A DNA stretch of 64,000 nt, from NCBI RefSeq assembly GCF_900120335.1, contig NZ_LT635477.1:1116001-1180000 (forward strand), read 5' to 3'. Position numbers and translations under genes: made by a program. The notes beneath the pieces were generated by a model. It made no database searches and had not been told where the DNA came from. It saw only the letters and a list, made by a program, of their open reading frames with translations. The stretch comes from Helicobacter pylori (GTDB lineage: Bacteria; Campylobacterota; Campylobacteria; Campylobacterales; Helicobacteraceae). Positions 38,308-48,205 of this stretch are shown here, piece by piece. Numbering within the stretch: position 1 is the first letter of the stretch; every line of letters begins with the position of its first letter.

Positions 38308-39570
38308 TTAATTGGCGCTTAACCCTATGAATAACCCGGCGATAGTCGCGCTCATGAAATTAGAAAGCGTGCCTACAAGCACCGCTTTTAAAGCAAGCCT
38401 GGCAATGAAATCTTTCTTTTTAGGCACTAAACTGCCAAGCCCCCCAATGAGCATGGCGACTGAGCTTAAGTTAGCGAACCCGCACAACGCAAAAGTGATG
38501 ATCGCTTTGGTTTTCTCGCTCAAGATTAAAGGAGGGTTATCGCCCAAATAAGGCAATAATTGCATATAGCCCACAAATTCATTGAGCGCGATTTTAATGC
38601 CTATGATTTCCCCGGCAATCCCAGCCTGGCTCCAAGGAATGCCTAACATAAAGGTCAAAGGTTTTAAAAGCGTGCCTAAAACCACCCCTAAAGACAAATG
38701 CTCCATGCCTAAAAACCCCCCTACAACCCCTAAAAGCCCGTTAATGAGCGCGAGCATCCCCACAAAGGCTAAAAGCATCGCCCCCACATGCAAGGCTAAA
38801 TGAAGCCCTGTGCTTGCCCCATTAGCGATAGCTTCTATAATATTGACATGCTCTTCTGCAGAAACATCTGCATGGCTAGAAATGGTTTCGTTTTGCGGGT
38901 AAATGATTTTAGCGAACAACAACCCCCCAGGAGCGGACATAAACGATGCGGCGATTAAATAAGGTAAAGGAATGCCCATGCTCGCATACCCGGCTAACAC
39001 AGGCCCCGCAACGCTAGCCATGCCCACGCACATGACCGCAAAAATCTCTGAATCGCTCATGCTTTTCAAATAAGGCTTAATGACTAAGGGCGCTTCGGTG
39101 TGCGCTACAAAAATATTAGCCGCTGCGCTCATGCTTTCTGCTTTAGAAGTGCCTAAGCATTTTTGCAACGCCCCACCGATGAGGTTGATCACTAAAGGCA
39201 TGATTTTTAAATAATATAGAAGTGAAATCAAGCTAGCAAAAAAGATAATGATCGCTAAAACGTTGATCGCAAAGATAAAGCCTCCTATCCCTTGATCGCC
39301 CTTAGCGTTTGGAGCGAGATTGCCAAACAAAAAGCGTACCCCCTCATAGCCGTAACCAATCACGCTTTGTATGCCGCTAGCTAAACCCTGCAGTATTTCT
39401 CTGCCCAAAGGCACATATAAAGCCAACGCCCCCAAAGCCACTTGAATCACAAAGGCACTGACAATCGTGCGATAATTTATAGCCCTTTTATTGCCAGAAA
39501 ACACCCAAGCAATAAGAAAAAGCACCGCCATCCCTACAACACTTAAAAGAGAGCTAAAAATCATCGTCAA
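38308..39570 (-). CDS. nupC: Nucleoside transporter NupC
   Basis: A 420-residue concentrative nucleoside transporter that imports nucleosides with H+ or Na+. The family pattern is clear: VIYYL-like helix LISLLYYLKIMPLVINLIGGALQKCLG, the motif SAAANIFVAHTEAPLVIKPYL (about 147-167), and GFANLSSVAMLIGGLGSLVP near the C-terminus. It is the first gene of a salvage operon with deoB and deoD, so uptake and breakdown are co-expressed. The tRNA-Met gene lies upstream on the same strand. Confidence 0.95.
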   Translation of the reverse strand: MTMIFSSLLSVVGMAVLFLIAWVFSGNKRAINYRTIVSAFVIQVALGALALYVPLGREILQGLASGIQSVIGYGYEGVRFLFGNLAPNAKGDQGIGGFIFAINVLAIIIFFASLISLLYYLKIMPLVINLIGGALQKCLGTSKAESMSAAANIFVAHTEAPLVIKPYLKSMSDSEIFAVMCVGMASVAGPVLAGYASMGIPLPYLIAASFMSAPGGLLFAKIIYPQNETISSHADVSAEEHVNIIEAIANGASTGLHLALHVGAMLLAFVGMLALINGLLGVVGGFLGMEHLSLGVVLGTLLKPLTFMLGIPWSQAGIAGEIIGIKIALNEFVGYMQLLPYLGDNPPLILSEKTKAIITFALCGFANLSSVAMLIGGLGSLVPKKKDFIARLALKAVLVGTLSNFMSATIAGLFIGLSAN

Positions 39571-39669
39571 ATCCCTAATATTAAGAAATTAAAAGATGCA
39601 ACGCTATTGTAGTTTAGGTTTGCTAAAAAAAAGATTAAACGAAAATTAAATGAAGATTAAATCAAATCA

Positions 39670-39747
39670 TGGTGTCAAGAGGGGGACTTGAACCCCCGAC
39701 CTCCGGCTTATGAGACCAGCGCTCTAAACCAGCTGAGCTACCTTGAC
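39670..39747 (-). tRNA. tRNA-Met (anticodon CAT)
   Basis: The minus strand folds as a 78-base tRNA with encoded CCA: acceptor GTCAAGG pairs with TCTTGAC (one G-U), discriminator A, D stem GCTC/GAGC, anticodon loop CTCATAA with CAT, and T arm GGGGG-TTCAAGT-CCCCC. The first pair is G-C, so it is not the initiator tRNA. CAT could also be Ile2 after lysidine modification, but the sequence looks like elongator Met. It sits alone between nupC and an MFS gene. Confidence 0.9.
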
Positions 39748-39875
39748 ACAAGCAAGAAAAATACAAAGCAAAAAAATAAAGAATAAGATTATACAAAAAA
39801 TTTTCTTAAAAATCCATTAAATTTTTATTATCAATCCTACTTTCCTAAATTAATGATAAAAATTAGAGATTTTCT

Positions 39876-39883
39876 TGTAAAAT
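39876..39883 (+). promoter_or_regulatory. Extended -10 box; predicted leaderless MFS mRNA
   Basis: TTGTAAAAT ends at 39883. Initiation seven bases on falls at 39890-39891, the A of the start codon. No Shine-Dalgarno sequence precedes the ATG. Confidence 0.5.
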
Positions 39884-39890
39884 AACCCGC

Positions 39891-41222
39891 ATGTTTAAGA
39901 AAATTTTTCCATTAGCGTTAGTGTCGTCGTTGCGGTTTTTAGGGCTTTTTATTGTTTTGCCTGTCATCAGTTTGTATGCGGATAGTTTCCATTCAAGCAG
40001 TCCCTTGCTTATAGGTTTGGCTGTGGGTGGGGCGTATCTCACGCAGATCATTTTTCAAACCCCCATGGGCATTCTTAGCGATAAAATCGGCCGTAAAGTG
40101 GTCGTTATGGTGTGCTTATTGTTGTTTTTAATTGGCTCGTTAGTGTGCTTTGTGGCGAACGATATTATCACGCTCGTTATCGGGCGCTTCATTCAAGGCA
40201 TGGGGGCTTTAGGGGGGGTCGTTAGCGCGATGGTGGCGGATGAGGTGAAAGAAGAAGAGCGCACCAAAGCGATGGCTATCATGGGGGCGTTTATTTTCAT
40301 TAGCTTCACCATAAGCATGGCGATAGGCCCTGGGATTGTGGCGTTTTTTGGGGGGGCAAAATGGCTCTTTTTGCTCACGGCGATCTTAACCTTATTGAGT
40401 TTGTTGATGCTTTTAAAAGTCAAAGACGCCCCTAAAATTTCTTACCAAATCAAAAACATAAAGGCTTACCAACCCAACTCTAAAGCCTTGTATCTTTTAT
40501 ACATAAGTTCTTTTTTTGAAAAGATGTTCATGACGCTTATTTTTGTATTAATCCCTTTAGCCTTAGTGAATGAATTCCATAAAGATGAAAGCTTTTTAAT
40601 CTTAGTGTATGTGCCTGGAGCCTTATTGGGGGTTTTAAGCATGGGGATAGCGAGCGTTATGGCTGAAAAATACAACAAGCCTAAAGGGGTGATGCTTTCT
40701 GGCGTGCTGTTGTTTATTGTGAGTTATTTGTGTTTGTTTTTAGCGGACTCTAGCTTTTTGGGTAAGTATTTATGGCTTTTTATTGTTGGGGTGGCGTTTT
40801 TCTTTGTTGGCTTTGCCACCTTAGAGCCTATCATGCAATCTTTAGCGTCTAAATTCGCTAAAGTGCATGAAAAAGGCAAGGTTTTAGGGCAATTCACTAC
40901 TTTTGGCTATTTAGGGAGCTTTGTTGGGGGCGTGAGCGGGGGGTTGAGTTACCATCATTTAGGCGTTTCTAACACAAGCTTAATCGTTGTAGCTTTAGGG
41001 CTTATTTGGGGACTATCGCTCTTTTTACTCCATAACCCTTCCAAGCAAAAAAATGTCTATTTCCCCTTAGACGCTTATAATGAGGAACAATTTGAAACTT
41101 TAGGGGACAAAATCATTGAATGGTATGTCAATATTAGCGAAGAAATCATTATTGTGAAATATAATTCCGATCACATTAGCGAAGAAGAAATCATTCACTT
41201 AGCGCGAAAGTTTAGAAAATAA
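39891..41222 (+). CDS. MFS multidrug-type efflux transporter
   Basis: The 443-residue product has 12 membrane helices and a good MFS motif A, GILSDKIGRKVV (about residues 60-71), and motif C-like glycine-rich helix 5 (AIGPGIVAFFGG), which marks drug:H+ antiporters. After the last helix a soluble tail of about 60 residues (from 385) with acidic and aromatic residues is unusual for the family and has no assigned role. The ttcA-like gene follows by 15 bases. Confidence 0.88.
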   Translation: MFKKIFPLALVSSLRFLGLFIVLPVISLYADSFHSSSPLLIGLAVGGAYLTQIIFQTPMGILSDKIGRKVVVMVCLLLFLIGSLVCFVANDIITLVIGRFIQGMGALGGVVSAMVADEVKEEERTKAMAIMGAFIFISFTISMAIGPGIVAFFGGAKWLFLLTAILTLLSLLMLLKVKDAPKISYQIKNIKAYQPNSKALYLLYISSFFEKMFMTLIFVLIPLALVNEFHKDESFLILVYVPGALLGVLSMGIASVMAEKYNKPKGVMLSGVLLFIVSYLCLFLADSSFLGKYLWLFIVGVAFFFVGFATLEPIMQSLASKFAKVHEKGKVLGQFTTFGYLGSFVGGVSGGLSYHHLGVSNTSLIVVALGLIWGLSLFLLHNPSKQKNVYFPLDAYNEEQFETLGDKIIEWYVNISEEIIIVKYNSDHISEEEIIHLARKFRK

Positions 41223-41237
41223 AATCAAGGATCAAAA

Positions 41238-41999
41238 ATGGCCTATGAAATTTCCAAAAAAGTCTTGCACATTGTAGGCAAGACAAACGCCACTTACAAA
41301 CTCATAGAAGAAGGCGATAAAATCTTGTTAGGGTTGAGCGGGGGCAAGGATTCTATCATGCTCGCTTGCATCTTAGCCAAGATGCAAAAACATGCCCCTT
41401 TCAAATTTGATTTTAAAGCGGTTACCGTGCATTATGGCTTGGGCGAAGATTTGAAATGGTTGAGCGATTTGTGCGAAGAACAAGGCATTGAGCATGAGAT
41501 CATTTACACCCAAATCGCTGCCACGATCAACGAAAAACGCCGTGAAAAAAGCTCGTTTTGTTCGTTTTGCTCTCGTTTGAGGCGAGGGACTTTGTATTCT
41601 AAGGCTTTAGAAGAAGGCTATAATAAAGTCGCTATCGCGCACCATTTAGATGATGCGGTGGAGAGCTTTTTTATGAATTTTACTTATAACGGAAGTTTGA
41701 GGAGCATGCCCCCCATTTATAGGGCTGAAAACGGCTTATTAGTGATCCGCCCTTTGATTAAGGTTCGAGAAGCCAGTAGTATCCATTTTGTCACTTCTCA
41801 AAATATCCCCGTCGCCCCTGATTGCAATTGCCCAGCCAAACAGCCCACTTCCGATAAACCCCCTATCGCGCGATTAGCCACCAAAAATTTCTTAAAAGAA
41901 ATGCAAAACTTGCACCCTCATTTCTTTGACAGCTTAGAGAATGCGTTTGATAACGTTCAGGCGAACAGCTTTAGCGACGCTAAATATTTAGACGCTTAA
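41238..41999 (+). CDS. TtcA-like tRNA thiolation enzyme
   Basis: The 253-residue product belongs to the PP-loop ATPase family with SGGKDS (about residues 34-39). The CSFCSRLRRG motif (about 111-120) and a late CNCPAKQ are the Fe-S cysteines seen in TtcA, which forms 2-thiocytidine at position 32 of some tRNAs. Other PP-loop tRNA enzymes (TilS, MnmA) lack this arrangement. The family assignment is firm; the exact tRNA target in this organism is inferred. Confidence 0.85.
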   Translation: MAYEISKKVLHIVGKTNATYKLIEEGDKILLGLSGGKDSIMLACILAKMQKHAPFKFDFKAVTVHYGLGEDLKWLSDLCEEQGIEHEIIYTQIAATINEKRREKSSFCSFCSRLRRGTLYSKALEEGYNKVAIAHHLDDAVESFFMNFTYNGSLRSMPPIYRAENGLLVIRPLIKVREASSIHFVTSQNIPVAPDCNCPAKQPTSDKPPIARLATKNFLKEMQNLHPHFFDSLENAFDNVQANSFSDAKYLDA

Positions 42000-42008
42000 A
42001 GCTTTTAT

Positions 42009-43160
42009 TCAAGCTTTTTTGTTGAGCATTTTAATCGCAATCGTGAATAACACCCCTTCAAAAATAGCCGCCATGAGCAATGCGTAATAGGTGTTTTGCG
42101 AGATCGCTTGCGCTTTTAAACCCACTGCGGCGGTGGTTACTAAAAAAGTTAAAGGCATAGAAGCCCCTAAGGCGAACGAAAATAAATGCTTAGCTTCTTT
42201 AAAGTATTTGCGCCACAATAAGGTTGAAGTGATCAAGTGCAAGCTTAACATCGCTATGACAATCAATATCCCTTGAAGGATCAAATGCGGGTTTAAAAAC
42301 ACTAATTTTAAGTCTAAAGTAGAGCCTACATGGATGAAAAACAAAGGCACAAAAAACCCAAAACCCACATCATTGAGCTTATGGATCAACTCTGATTTAT
42401 GAGGGAAAAAAGTAGAAACGACTAACCCCGCCAAAAACGCCCCTAAAACCATTTCTATTTTGAGCCACACCACGATCGCAACCAGTGAAAAAAAGAGCAT
42501 GAGCGAAAAACGCACATCTTGGTTAAACTGACTGCTTTTAGGCATCACAAAAAGCTTTAAATGCGGGAACCACCAAAACAAAGTCTTAAAGATTTGAAAC
42601 GCCACGATAATTAAAATTAAAAAAACAATGAGAATGCCTAAATCTTTAATCAATTCCATGCCCAAACCATGCGAATACACCCCATCCACGACCACCAAAC
42701 CAAAAATGCTTAACAATTCCCCAATAACGCCCACTTTTAAAACCAAATCAAGCCACAAAATCTCTTTACGATAATCTTTGACTAAAGTCATGATCATGCC
42801 CAAACTAATGATAGGGAAAATCACCATAAAAATAGGCTCTAAATTAAGGCTAAAAGTAAGGATGAATGAAAGCGTGTATAAGATCAACAGATAAGCAAAA
42901 ATGCGTTTTAAAAGAGAAACCCCTAATTTTTTGAACAAATAAATTTCCACTTCCAAACCGCACAAAAACATTAAAAACAAAAAGCCAATTTCAGACATGA
43001 TTTCAAAGCCTTTAGTTGGCTCAATAAAACCCACATACGCCCCAACAGACCCAAATAAAATCTCCACAACCGTGATAGGCAAACGAGAGATTCTAGACAC
43101 ATAAGGGGCTATCACGATTAAAAGCATGATGAGCGCGAAAGTGAAAAATTCTGCATGCAT
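42009..43160 (-). CDS. Na+/H+ or K+/H+ antiporter, CPA2 (KefB-like)
   Basis: The 383-residue product has the CPA2 exchanger domain with about 12 helices, including EILFGSVGAYVGFIEPT and the FLVGLEV-like segment FLMFLCGLEVEIYLFKK. It ends after the exchanger domain without the TrkA-N regulatory domain found in full KefB/KefC, so it resembles NapA-type sodium/proton antiporters in length. Which cation it exchanges is not shown. Stop codon faces the convergent ttcA-like gene, 9 bases away. Confidence 0.85.
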   Translation of the reverse strand: MHAEFFTFALIMLLIVIAPYVSRISRLPITVVEILFGSVGAYVGFIEPTKGFEIMSEIGFLFLMFLCGLEVEIYLFKKLGVSLLKRIFAYLLILYTLSFILTFSLNLEPIFMVIFPIISLGMIMTLVKDYRKEILWLDLVLKVGVIGELLSIFGLVVVDGVYSHGLGMELIKDLGILIVFLILIIVAFQIFKTLFWWFPHLKLFVMPKSSQFNQDVRFSLMLFFSLVAIVVWLKIEMVLGAFLAGLVVSTFFPHKSELIHKLNDVGFGFFVPLFFIHVGSTLDLKLVFLNPHLILQGILIVIAMLSLHLITSTLLWRKYFKEAKHLFSFALGASMPLTFLVTTAAVGLKAQAISQNTYYALLMAAIFEGVLFTIAIKMLNKKA

Positions 43161-43185
43161 GTCTTAATTTTACCTTATTTATTGG

Positions 43186-44565
43186 TTAAGTTTTCAAAAT
43201 AACGAGATTTTGCTCTTTATAAGTGGTGAAAACCCCTTTTTTGATTTCATAATAAGTTACCCCTAACGCTACCAAAAACGCTAAAAATTGCACGATAGGG
43301 TAAGTTACCCAAATGCCATTAATCCCATAGAAATGACTTAAAATCGGCAATAGGATAACGATAAACCCTAGCGTGTGCGAAATCGTGATGATAAACGAAC
43401 TTTTAGTGCGTTGAATGGATTGGAAAAACACCGCGCACAACAAATTCATGCCTAAAAAAACATAGCCAACATAGTAAATATTCATCGCCCTTTTAGTCTC
43501 TTGCATAAAGAGCGCGTCTTGCTCGCTTGGCTGCAAATAAAGCTTGATTAAAAATTCATCTAGGAAATAATAAGCGCCATAGAAAAAAATCCCTATACAA
43601 AACGCCGCTTTCAAACCAAAGACAAACACGGCTCGCACGCGTTCTAAATTTCTAGCCCCATAGCTAAAACTCGCAATCGGTTGGATGCCTTGAGAAATCG
43701 CAAACAAAGTCGTAAAAAAGATAATCGCATTATACATAACGATCCCATACATGCTCACAAACCTTTCCCCAGCCGTGTGCATGATAGCGGTATTAAACAA
43801 TAAAATCATAATAGAAGCACTAAATTCCGCCGTGCTTTGAGGCACACCGCTTTTAGCTGAAGAAATGACCGAAGACAAAGAAAATCGTTTGATGAAATAC
43901 AACTGCCCTTTTTTGCGCCAAAAATGCTGCATTAAGACTAAAACCCCTATCGCATGCCCTATCACGGTGGCTATCGCGCTGCCTTGAACCCCCACTTCCA
44001 ACACAAAAATAAACAAGTAATTGAAAAAGATATTCGCTAACGAGCCAATCAACATCGCCACCATCGCTAAAATGGGGCGTTTGTCATTCACCACAAAAAC
44101 ATCCGCCAAAGGGTGCAAAACCATAAAAACCGCACCCATTAAAATGATTTCAATATAGCGTTTAGACATGCTCAATAAGGCGTCATTGCTCCCAAAAAAA
44201 CGCGCGATAGTTTCGCTAAAAGGCAGTAGCGCCATGCTCAAAATAAAGGCGCTTAGAGCGACAAAATAAAACACGCTGCTAAACACAAGCCTAGCCCTAT
44301 GGGTTTTATTTTGACCTAAAAAATACCCCACAATACTCGCTGCCCCAAAACCAAAAAGCAATTCATACGCAATGAGTCCTGGAAAAATAGGCCATGCGAT
44401 ATTGACCGCAGCGATAGCTTCTTTACCCAGTTTTTTGCCCACAAACATGCCATCCACCATAGAGTAAGTAGAAAGTGAGATCATAGAAAAAACTAAAGGG
44501 ATGAAGTAATAAAAAAAGAGCTTCCTAATAGAATCTTTATGCAAATCAATCTTTTTTTTGAGCAT
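43186..44565 (-). CDS. MATE-family efflux protein
   Basis: The 459-residue product has 12 helices in two six-helix halves of the MATE fold. The N-terminal half begins IRKLFFYYFIPLVFSMISLSTYSMVDGMFVGKKLG, the family's FPL-type helix 1 with the VDG-x-F-V motif; the second half repeats this pattern near residue 235. It expels cationic drugs or metabolites with Na+ or H+; the substrate is unknown. It ends 26 bases before the antiporter start on the same strand. Confidence 0.9.
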   Translation of the reverse strand: MLKKKIDLHKDSIRKLFFYYFIPLVFSMISLSTYSMVDGMFVGKKLGKEAIAAVNIAWPIFPGLIAYELLFGFGAASIVGYFLGQNKTHRARLVFSSVFYFVALSAFILSMALLPFSETIARFFGSNDALLSMSKRYIEIILMGAVFMVLHPLADVFVVNDKRPILAMVAMLIGSLANIFFNYLFIFVLEVGVQGSAIATVIGHAIGVLVLMQHFWRKKGQLYFIKRFSLSSVISSAKSGVPQSTAEFSASIMILLFNTAIMHTAGERFVSMYGIVMYNAIIFFTTLFAISQGIQPIASFSYGARNLERVRAVFVFGLKAAFCIGIFFYGAYYFLDEFLIKLYLQPSEQDALFMQETKRAMNIYYVGYVFLGMNLLCAVFFQSIQRTKSSFIITISHTLGFIVILLPILSHFYGINGIWVTYPIVQFLAFLVALGVTYYEIKKGVFTTYKEQNLVILKT

Positions 44566-44733
44566 TTAAACCACACACCACCTAAAATTTATGACAAATT
44601 TTTCTATTTTAACATAAAAAGAGAGGCAATCTGTCCGTTCGTGCAATTGGATTTAAGCCGTATCACTAAATTTTAAAAATGGTTTTTAACGCGAAAGGGA
44701 TTTTCCTTTATTGGGTAGTCCATTTAACGCCCT

Positions 44734-45909
44734 TTAAGTTTTTTTAAACTTTATCGTAATGAATCTAAGCCAAAATAGCGCCAACAACCCCAAAGCCCCA
44801 CCCACAAAGCCAATATACCCTAGCCCTAATTGGTGGATCACAATACTGCCAAACAGCGCTCCTGATCCAATCCCCACATTATAGCTCCCCGAAAAAATCG
44901 CGCTTGCGACATCTGTGGCATCCGGTGCGAGCTGTAACACTCTCATTTGCAAGGAAATCCCAAGCGAAGTGATCCCAATCCCCCACAAGAAAATTTGCAA
45001 GAAAACCACCCACTCTAAGTTTTTAAACACAAAAAGCAAGAGTTGCGGGCAAATGACTAAAATCATCGCAAAAGCGATAAATTTTCTTGAATTTTTCGCA
45101 TACAAACGGCCGAACAAAAAACTCCCCACCACGCCTGCTAACCCAAACACAAACAACATTAGCGTTGTAATGTCAGGAGAAAATTGGCTGATTTGAATGA
45201 TAAAAGGCTCAATATAGCTATAAGTGGTGAAATGTCCAGAGATAACCATGATCACAAGCAAATAAATCCCCATTAAAAGCGGGCGTTTCATTAATATAGG
45301 GACACTTGCGAGCGTGCCTGCGTTTCTACTCGGTAGATGCGGGAGCAATTTCCACATAAGTAGCATTATAAGAGTCGCAACGCCCCCGATCACGCCAAAA
45401 GTAGAGCGCCAATCTAGAATTTGCCCAATGATCCTCCCAAGCGGCAACCCTAAAATCATCGCTAACGAACTCCCTAACGCTAACAATCCTAAGGCCTGTT
45501 GTTTTTTGTTTCTTGGCGCGACACGAATGACTAAAGAAGCCGTGATGGACCAAAAAATAGAATGGGCAAAAGCGATACCCATACGAGAAAGGAGTAGCAC
45601 CCAAAAATTCCACGCTAACGCTGAAAGGATATGGCTGAGAATAAAAAGGGCGAAAAGAAAAAGCAATAAGCGTTTCCTTTCAATTTTAGCGCTAAGCAAC
45701 ATCAAAGGCAATGAGCCAAGAGACACCACCCATGCATAAGCAGTGATCATAAGCCCTACTGTTGCGCTCTCCATTTCAAAACTTTTCGCAATATCTGATA
45801 ACAATGCGACAGGGACAAACTCCGTGGTGTTAAAAATAAACGCCGAAAGCGAAAACACAAAAACCCGCATTAAAGCGAATCTTTGATACGATTGTTTGGT
45901 CATCATCAT
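44734..45909 (-). CDS. MFS transporter, sugar-efflux (SotB) type
   Basis: The 391-residue product has 12 helices and opens with FVFSLSAFIFNTTEFVPVALLSDIA, the hallmark of the SotB/YdhP branch (T-E-F-x-P-V). Motif A is present as SLPLMLLSAKIERKRLLL. Members export sugars or drugs. Three consecutive ATG codons start the frame and no good ribosome site is seen, so the start could be any of them. A TATACT box lies at 45961-45956. Confidence 0.85.
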   Translation of the reverse strand: MMMTKQSYQRFALMRVFVFSLSAFIFNTTEFVPVALLSDIAKSFEMESATVGLMITAYAWVVSLGSLPLMLLSAKIERKRLLLFLFALFILSHILSALAWNFWVLLLSRMGIAFAHSIFWSITASLVIRVAPRNKKQQALGLLALGSSLAMILGLPLGRIIGQILDWRSTFGVIGGVATLIMLLMWKLLPHLPSRNAGTLASVPILMKRPLLMGIYLLVIMVISGHFTTYSYIEPFIIQISQFSPDITTLMLFVFGLAGVVGSFLFGRLYAKNSRKFIAFAMILVICPQLLLFVFKNLEWVVFLQIFLWGIGITSLGISLQMRVLQLAPDATDVASAIFSGSYNVGIGSGALFGSIVIHQLGLGYIGFVGGALGLLALFWLRFITIKFKKT

Positions 45910-46177
45910 TTAAATCTTAATAAGGGGTTAAATTTTATTCAATTTGAAAACCTAGAGTATAAGACAAAAATTTTAACCGCTTGTAAATTAGGGGCTGATT
46001 GAAACAAATATTCCCGCTCCATAGGCGCATTAATCCAAGGGAGTTGTTACCATATAAAACAGAATTTAAAATCATTTTCAACTTTTAACCAATCTGTTTT
46101 TTGTAACTGCGGTCATTGTTGATTAAGCGCTAAAATTAAGGCGTTGCCTTTTTAATAATTTTAGAATTTTAAAATAA

Positions 46178-46933
<756 letters not shown>

Positions 46934-46952
46934 AGACCCACTAAAATAAAAA

Positions 46953-46974
46953 CCCTCTCTTTTTAAAGAGAGGG
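46953..46974. terminator. Hairpin after the carbonic anhydrase gene
   Basis: A perfect 10-base inverted repeat (CCCTCTCTTT/AAAGAGAGGG, two-base centre) starts 19 bases after the stop. An A run on its left would give U's on the minus strand, so it may work both ways. Confidence 0.65.
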
Positions 46975-47119
46975 ATATAAAAATCATTCTTCATGAAACA
47001 ACGCTAAAAATTGCAACCGCTTGTATTTTGTAAAACGCTCAAACGCTAAAAACGATTAGGATTCCTACTAAGGAGTTTAAAAAAGGCTCTGTTCTAATTG
47101 GGTAATATAGAGTCTTTAA

Positions 47120-47155
47120 AATACCATAAATAAGCTAAAACGATTTTATGGTATT
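47120..47155 (-). terminator. Terminator after the DUF874 gene
   Basis: AATACCATAAA and TTTATGGTATT form an 11-base stem around a 14-base loop, starting 16 bases past the stop at 47171 and followed on the minus strand by TTTTAAAG. Confidence 0.65.
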
Positions 47156-47170
47156 CTTATTTTCTTATGC

Positions 47171-48199
47171 CTACATCCTTTTACTATAACCATAACCCGC
47201 TTTTTCTACTTTTTTCTCGGTATTAGCAACTGCTTCTATTTCTTTACTAACATCAGCAAATATTTTTTGAACGAACAAAAGGCTTTGAGAGGTTGAAAGG
47301 TGGGCTTGTGGGTCTGGTTTTAAACTCCTCATTTCAAGCATTTTAGCTTGAGCTTTAGAGCGTATTTTTAGATTTTCTTTTTGCCATTCTTCTGTAGCTT
47401 TAAAATCTCTAGGATCTAGCTCTAAATAAGCGATAGAACTTGGTTTATAAAAATCCACTTGTTTAGCGATAGCTTTTTGTGAATAGGGCAGAGATTCCAG
47501 CTCTTTTTGCAAATAAGCTATAAGCTCTTGCGCTTTTGATCCTCTTTGAGAGCGGGGTTGTTTAGAGTTTGGGAGGTGTTTTGGCTGGATAGGGGTTTGA
47601 TTGGTTTTTGTGGGTTTAGGGGTTTTGCATTCAGCTTCTACTTCTATGCCAATACCACCCTTAATGCCTACTTTTTTAATAAAGAATTGATTATGATTTT
47701 CTTGGCAATTTTGTTCTGCGTATTTAATGAAATCTTTCTGTGTATTAATTGTCTTTTGTCTTTCTTGTTCTGTCTTTTGTCTTTCTTGTTCTGTCTTTTG
47801 TTGTTCTTGTTCTAACTCTATCTGTTTATCAGTATCACCAACGCTACAAGCGGCTAATAATAAACTTGCCGCTATTGTGAGTCCTGAATACTTCCACCAA
47901 TTGATTCGATTTTCTTTTTCAGCTTGTTTGGATTTATCCTGGACTTTATCGTCCAATTCTTTCGCTTTCCTACACGCAACATGGGTCAATACTACTAATG
48001 CCGCCCTGCTTTTCTTGGGGTGTTTTTTTACAAGTTCTCTAACTCTCTTTGCGATCTTTGTAAAAAACCCACTAATTGATCTGATTATATTTGTAATGGC
48101 ACTCGCTTGTTTAAAATGAGTCTCTTTATTTGCCTTTGTGTCAGCTGTCTCTGTGTTTTTGCCAACTTTATTTGTTTTTCCTGTTTTTACTGATTCCAT
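47171..48199 (-). CDS. DUF874-family coiled-coil membrane or lipoprotein, function unknown
   Basis: The 342-residue product belongs to a Helicobacter-specific family. Residues 1-100 are strongly basic; residues 101-117 form a membrane segment ending LLLAAC (Cys 118), which looks like a lipobox but sits far from the N-terminus. Then come exact heptads of the EQERQKT type (about 129-150), predicted coiled coil, a linker with Thr/Pro/Gln, and a mixed charged C-terminal part. A single frame covers what I recall as two genes in 26695. The ATG at 48199 is chosen over an upstream TTG because AAAGG precedes it. No function can be assigned. Confidence 0.72.
   Translation of the reverse strand: MESVKTGKTNKVGKNTETADTKANKETHFKQASAITNIIRSISGFFTKIAKRVRELVKKHPKKSRAALVVLTHVACRKAKELDDKVQDKSKQAEKENRINWWKYSGLTIAASLLLAACSVGDTDKQIELEQEQQKTEQERQKTEQERQKTINTQKDFIKYAEQNCQENHNQFFIKKVGIKGGIGIEVEAECKTPKPTKTNQTPIQPKHLPNSKQPRSQRGSKAQELIAYLQKELESLPYSQKAIAKQVDFYKPSSIAYLELDPRDFKATEEWQKENLKIRSKAQAKMLEMRSLKPDPQAHLSTSQSLLFVQKIFADVSKEIEAVANTEKKVEKAGYGYSKRM
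47751..47813 (-). repeat. Three 21-base tandem units in the DUF874 gene
   Basis: Units 47751-47771 and 47772-47792 are identical; 47793-47813 differs at one codon or so. Each encodes one seven-residue heptad, so copy-number change would lengthen a coiled coil in register. Confidence 0.85.
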
Positions 48200-48205
48200 T
48201 ACCAA

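Larger units (their letters stand above)
39571..39890. other. 320-base gap between nupC and an MFS gene
   Basis: Apart from the tRNA at 39670-39747 it holds A/T-rich DNA and, at its right end, an extended -10 box directly before the MFS start. Confidence 0.7.

Noticed and set aside
46056..46100. Possible small RNA between the SotB-type gene and carbonic anhydrase (AAAACAGA/TCTGTTTT hairpin)
   Set aside because: Eight-base A/T-rich stem with a 29-base loop and only a weak promoter-like TATAAA; not stronger than background.
47546..48119. Plus-strand open frames with Phe/Leu/Ser/Cys-rich repeats
   Set aside because: They are the complement of the DUF874 gene's Lys/Gln/Glu repeats; the minus-strand reading is coherent and has start and terminator signals.
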